Positions 51,001-53,679 of a stretch of DNA of 53,679 nucleotides are shown here, one piece after another; positions within the stretch are counted from its first letter, which is position 1; every line of letters begins with the position of its first letter. This DNA comes from Wenyingzhuangia sp. 2_MG-2023. GTDB lineage: Bacteria; Bacteroidota; Bacteroidia; Flavobacteriales; Flavobacteriaceae. Both the position numbers and the translations under genes were made by a program. The notes beneath the pieces are model-generated. The model was not told the DNA's origin and ran no database searches. It saw only the letters and a list, made by a program, of their open reading frames with translations. The stretch lies in assembly GCF_030548295.1 (NCBI RefSeq), contig NZ_JAUOSB010000018.1, positions 1 through 53,679 of the forward strand, given 5' to 3'.

Positions 51001-51346
51001 TATTATTTTTTGTTAAAATGATATTTAAATCACCACTTTGTAAACACTTTTGTAAAAGTTTATTTAGTCTGATACTCCCTTTTTTAACTTCAATGATAGG
51101 ATAATGATTAAAAACACCCTCTTGATAAATAAATTTGTAATCAGTTTGCTCCATGACAAGATCAAAAACCTGATCTACAGTAAGCTTACTATCCTCTTCT
51201 ATTTTAATTTTAGAATTTTGAGATACTAAATTACTAGGTATAAAACCGAAAACTGTTGTGAAACACAAGAAAATAAATGTTTTCATAATGATTTGTAAAT
51301 ACCTTTCTCTAAACAAGAAAAAGACATTGGTTAATTTAACTTTCAT
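48023..51346 (-). CDS. SusC/RagA-family TonB-dependent transporter with STN domain
   Basis: This 1107-residue outer-membrane channel has a signal region, then an STN (secretin/TonB N-terminal) domain at about 50-120 (KLTVDQVFDLVMEQTDYKFI), a carboxypeptidase-like domain (RSVTGRITDTDGIAIAGVTV), a plug (DADATAIYGSRGANGVVLIT) and a barrel ending TFGAQFTF. STN domains signal to FecR anti-sigma factors, and a FecR gene lies just upstream. A second start at 51286 (MKTFIFLCF) would give a conventional signal peptide; the longer start was kept because similar STN proteins have long N-termini. Confidence 0.95.
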   Translation of the reverse strand: MKVKLTNVFFLFRERYLQIIMKTFIFLCFTTVFGFIPSNLVSQNSKIKIEEDSKLTVDQVFDLVMEQTDYKFIYQEGVFNHYPIIEVKKGSIRLNKLLQKCLQSGDLNIILTKNNTILIKDQKTSKQQRSVTGRITDTDGIAIAGVTVLIKGTIKGTTSDLEGKYSITVQNLENVLVFSYLGADTQEITVGNQTVINVTLKEDISQLEEVVINGGYYKTERSTSTGNIGKVSSKDIEKQPVTNPLGTIQGRMAGVEIRQLSSTPGSGFQIFIRGFNSLNGGDPLYIVDGTPLNLNTGANLDNGLTSQVILPGGINPLQGINPNNIESIEVLKDADATAIYGSRGANGVVLITTKKGKAGKTVFDVNVFTGFNALTRKRSYLNTEQHLEIRRESFANDQAFDTANGFPLTEIGPRDFDLNGTYSEDKYTDWQDFFLGNTGQINNAQLAISGGSKRTQFNIGGGFSTESPTIPGENNTFEKISIQSSINHRSEDDKFSIALNASYVSTEANYPVSNFINGVGLVPNRPDLIDENGDLTFIDAVDSNPLSPTVDDFNATTTNLIASSIIAYEFLPNLKMSVNLGYNLNTSGESRTDRASFNNPLNPVSANPANSSLLINTGKTSSYNFEPQLNWNGKVGPGRMSVLVGATYNDRNTVANFTKASNFADDAFIYNIGSAADVLIDKAEIPYAYAAYFGRIGYNIKDKYIINFSGRRDGSSRFGEDKRFSTFGSVGAAWVFSEENFLKNNAALSFGKLRASYGRTGSDNIGDFGYLDLYRNTTGFYSGVQGNVPAGLANPNYSWEGVNKFEVGLSLGFLNNRINFDASYYQNRTTNQLLLRPLPATSGFTGVLENLPAVIQNKGLELELTTINIQNESFRWTTNFNITIPKNELLEFPDLENNNAFRNRLVVGESINSFRAFEFNGVDPQTGLYTFTDFSGNGIIDRFGIDDAQVLLKNDSKFFGGLSNNINYKNFDASFTFNFTKRDGALIHAGSQPGLTAFTTDILDRWQQPGDITDTQRLTTVRSNDIEATDAATIFRGSDGAWGDRSFIRLQNLSIGYTVPKEVTNAFTTRVYLQAQNLLTLTKYEGWDPERAIPLYRTITFGAQFTF

Positions 51347-51437
51347 AAATTTGTGGTGTTAGTTAGACATTTGATTTAATTAATAGTAACAGAAGGGATT
51401 GAAGCTCGTACTGCCAGGTATATACTTCTTTCCCTTT

Positions 51438-52568
51438 TTATTTTAAAATGATTGTTTTATTATTTATTTCATAGTTATTTATAATACTAGAATTTTTTAT
51501 TGAAGCTAGAATGTCTTCAATAGTTTGATTCCTACCTAAAACACCTCTAAACTTGATTAACTCTAGAGACTTATTTTCAAAAACCACATCAAAATCATAC
51601 CATCTTGATAAAACATTCATAATCTCTTTTAATGCTTTTCCCTTAAAATAGAAATTGCCATCTCTCCAAGATGTTGCGCTTTTAACATCAACAGCATGAA
51701 CAGCTATTTCTTTGCCCCCTATTTTGGTTATAGACTGTTCTCCCGGTTTAAGTACTATTCCATTAAATCTATTGCTTATCGCTACTATCCCCTCAATTAA
51801 GGTTGTGTAAATAGCATCTTCATCTTTATAACCTGAGATATTAAACTCAGTTCCTAAAACTTCTACTTCCTGTGACTCTGTTAATACTTTAAATTTTGCA
51901 CCTTCATGATCTGTACTTGGTGACACATCAAAATATACCTCTCCATAAACCAATTCAACTAATCTGGTTTCACCTTTCTCAAAAGTTACAGGGTATTTTA
52001 TTTGCGATTCGGAATTTAACCAAACCTTTGTACCATCTGATAGCATTATTTGGTATTTACCACCCCTTGGAACGGTCAAATAATTATATGCAATTCCCTC
52101 TTTAGCTTTATTTGATGATTTATAAACTAATTCTTCACCATCACATTCTAAATTTTCAGAAATGTATTGCTTTCCTTTTTCTAAGACCACCACAGTGCCG
52201 TCTTCTAAAGTTAAAAGAGCTTTGTCTGTACCTATTTTGATATTGTTGTTAGCAATAACTGGACTGACAATTTCTTCAATTTTATCCTTTTTCATTAAAA
52301 ACGTAATGGAAATTAATAGTGCAATAGATGCCGCAGCAACATATTTTAAATAACCGGTTTTCTTGGTTGCAACTGATTTAATTTGCTTTTCTATCGATTC
52401 CCAACCCTTTTCAATGTCAATTAAAAAATGCTCTTCTTCATAATTCTCCTTAACCTTATTAAAATACGCTTTATGAAGATCAGACTCGTCATACCATTTC
52501 TGAAAAACAATAGTTTCTTCTTCGGAAAGAGAATTATTTATTTTCTTTACTATTAATTTAAATTCCAT
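51438..52568 (-). CDS. FecR-family anti-sigma factor
   Basis: This 376-residue single-pass protein has an N-terminal cytoplasmic helical part (residues 1-75), one membrane segment (YVAAASIALLISITFLM), a FecR domain (SDGTKVWLNSESQIKYPVTF then VYGEVYFDVSPS) and a C-terminal DUF4974 (VLSRWYDFDVVFENK, DILASIKNSS). It would hold the ECF sigma until the STN domain of the SusC protein senses the substrate. Confidence 0.94.
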   Translation of the reverse strand: MEFKLIVKKINNSLSEEETIVFQKWYDESDLHKAYFNKVKENYEEEHFLIDIEKGWESIEKQIKSVATKKTGYLKYVAAASIALLISITFLMKKDKIEEIVSPVIANNNIKIGTDKALLTLEDGTVVVLEKGKQYISENLECDGEELVYKSSNKAKEGIAYNYLTVPRGGKYQIMLSDGTKVWLNSESQIKYPVTFEKGETRLVELVYGEVYFDVSPSTDHEGAKFKVLTESQEVEVLGTEFNISGYKDEDAIYTTLIEGIVAISNRFNGIVLKPGEQSITKIGGKEIAVHAVDVKSATSWRDGNFYFKGKALKEIMNVLSRWYDFDVVFENKSLELIKFRGVLGRNQTIEDILASIKNSSIINNYEINNKTIILK

Positions 52569-52712
52569 CTTAAGTACCTTATTTACTATGCTTTAACAAT
52601 AAGACAACAATAAAGTAATAATGGGTGACAACAATAAATCAACAACAAGCAATTAGAAGGGTACTGTTTTTAAGTATTTTTAAGAAAAATGGATTAAAAC
52701 CAAAAAAAAGAA

Positions 52713-53279
52713 TCAATATTGATTGACCTGAAATAAAAGAATTAAAATTATTATCATTTCCGTAATTTTATTTTTTGCTCTTTTTAACTGAGTTTTAACT
52801 GTATTTACGGAAATATCTAGTTCTTCAGCAATTTCTGAGTATTTATAATTGTGCAAAAACTTAAACTTTACTACTTGCTGCATCTTTTCAGGAAGACTTT
52901 CAATAATTTTTAAGATTTGATGATACACAATTGTCTTATCCTCTTCTGAAGTAGGATTAGAATTAAAAACATATTCTGTGATTAGATTGACGTTAAAATC
53001 TAGTAGTTCAAGATTATCTGTAATTTTTATCGATTTTAAATAATTAAAACACCTATTTCTAACCATAACATATAAATAACCTCTCAAAGAAGTTTCAATA
53101 TTCAATTTACTGGCATGCTCCCATATATAAATAAAAATCTCTTGCACAATGTCTTCACTAGAATCTTTATCAAAAAGATATCCATTGGCATATACAACTA
53201 GTTCTTCATAATGTTTGTCAAAAAAGTTTTTAAAGACTTTTTTGTTTTTTTTACTTATTTCCTCAAGTATAAGGTTCAT
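52713..53279 (-). CDS. ECF sigma-70 factor
   Basis: From ATG 53279 this is a 188-residue ECF sigma with region 2 (ANGYLFDKDSSEDIVQEIFI) and region 4 (LPEKMQQVVKFKFLHNYKYS then EIAEELDISVNTVKTQLKRA). The open frame continues upstream to 53594, but that part encodes a decayed transposase end and should not be counted in the protein. It heads the FecR/SusCD cluster and would direct its transcription. Confidence 0.92.
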   Translation of the reverse strand: MNLILEEISKKNKKVFKNFFDKHYEELVVYANGYLFDKDSSEDIVQEIFIYIWEHASKLNIETSLRGYLYVMVRNRCFNYLKSIKITDNLELLDFNVNLITEYVFNSNPTSEEDKTIVYHQILKIIESLPEKMQQVVKFKFLHNYKYSEIAEELDISVNTVKTQLKRAKNKITEMIIILILLFQVNQY

Positions 53280-53393
53280 TAAGCAAAGGGAATTTTGTGA
53301 ATTTAAACGACCAAAACTATAAAAAAGAAAATGATTACAAACTGCTAAATAGCAGCAGGCTAAAAGAGGATCAATCGAATCAAATTCAAAAGT

Positions 53394-53594
53394 TGTATCT
53401 TGGCAAAATTTTTTTTTTAATCTAAAGAGGAAGAATTCTACATTTCTAACCCCTCTAAATTGAACTCTAAAAGCTTTAATTTTAGCATTGAAAGATTCAG
53501 CAGCAGCATTGGCGCTTCTATTTACAAAGTAATTTATAGTAATTGTATTTACTACAAATTTAAATTGATTAAATCGTGAGTTCTCTAGAATCAA
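53394..53594 (-). pseudogene. Decayed transposase C-terminus (ISL3-like), in frame with the sigma gene
   Basis: Residues such as NYFVNRSANAAAESFNAKIK, then AFRVQFRGVRNVEFFLFRL, match the C-terminal end of ISL3-type DDE transposases common in Bacteroidota. The normal stop after FRL-xxx-FA has been lost (GCGTAA at the second copy, GCCAAG here), so the frame runs on toward the sigma gene. The rest of the transposase is missing. Confidence 0.75.
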
Positions 53595-53620
53595 GACAAA
53601 TTGGGATCAAGACAAATTGT
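53565..53620. repeat. Direct repeat at the junction of the two transposase ends
   Basis: On the minus strand CAATTTGTCTTGAT occurs twice, 16 nt apart (CC between the copies), just after the stop of the second transposase end. It may be an IS-end or target-site trace. Confidence 0.4.
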
Positions 53621-53625
53621 TGTGT

Positions 53626-53679
53626 TTACGCAAAAATATTGGTTAATCTAAAAAGGAAGAATTCTAGATTTCTAACGCC
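53626..53679 (-). CDS. Transposase C-terminal end (ISL3-like), cut by window edge
   Basis: The last 17 codons, GVRNLEFFLFRLTNIFA, end in a TAA at 53626-53628. This is a second, better preserved copy of the end seen at 53394-53594, in the same orientation. The body of the gene, and whether the element is intact, lies beyond the window. Confidence 0.7.
   Translation of the reverse strand, partial: GVRNLEFFLFRLTNIFA

Noticed and set aside
52713-53594. 293-residue transposase/sigma fusion as a real protein
   Set aside because: The first part is a decayed transposase end; ECF factors of this type are about 190 residues and the ATG at 53279 fits.

Overview
The window looks like a chromosomal segment of a marine-type member of the Flavobacteriaceae (Bacteroidota). 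The evidence is an AT-rich genome, several -7 boxes of the Bacteroidota form TAnnTTTG, almost no Shine-Dalgarno sequences, SusC/SusD and other TonB-dependent uptake genes, FecR/ECF regulation, and typical families such as DUF6588. All gene calls rest on reading the translated sequence; no database search was possible.

Layout. 1-2750 (-): 5' part of a large secreted protein with a choice-of-anchor-A domain, thrombospondin type 3 repeats and a propeller-like domain, cut by the window edge. 3100-4394: rlmN and a SemiSWEET gene. 4513-13169 (+): a TPP-riboswitch-controlled thiamine operon (thiS, thiC, a divergent thiE paralogue, thiD, an intruding four-helix-bundle gene, thiE, thiG, thiH, a thiamine-binding YkoF/MTH1187-like protein, a PnuC/PnuT transporter and a NadR-like kinase). 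A second TPP riboswitch at about 13225 controls a TonB-dependent receptor, and thiF follows. Synthesis, salvage and outer-membrane uptake of thiamine are thus together. 16938-22623 (-): a hypothetical gene and the gatC-gatA-gatB/aspS operon, in which GatB and AspRS are one 1112-residue polypeptide. 22794-25521 (-): a porin and a DASS (SLC13) anion transporter. 26005-30746 (+): gyrB, a DUF6588 protein, a DUF2059 protein and malate dehydrogenase.

30917-38019 is a 7.1 kb integrative element inserted at the 3' end of a tRNA-Arg(TCT) gene and bounded by a 21-bp direct repeat. It carries a tyrosine integrase, a small HTH (excisionase-like) protein, a putative phage/plasmid-type replication protein and one cargo gene, a single-chain Type IIG restriction-modification enzyme. 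It also holds candidate integrase arm sites at both ends and a repeat-rich non-coding block. The element brings its own tRNA 3' end and tRNA terminator; the host's original ones are displaced to the far end.

38285-53279 (-): an ECF sigma / FecR / SusC (with STN domain) / SusD / TlpA-like thioredoxin lipoprotein / small lipoprotein / M16 peptidase / frameshifted DsbD-alpha paralogue / DsbD / class V PLP enzyme cluster. I read it as a regulated outer-membrane uptake system with peptide-processing and thiol-redox steps; its substrate is unknown. The right edge holds decayed and possibly intact transposase ends next to the sigma gene.

The most unusual observations are the GatB-AspRS linker, which looks like an intergenic repeat captured in frame; the tRNA tail and terminator swap by the integrative element; and the SusCD-TlpA-M16-DsbD-PLP cluster.
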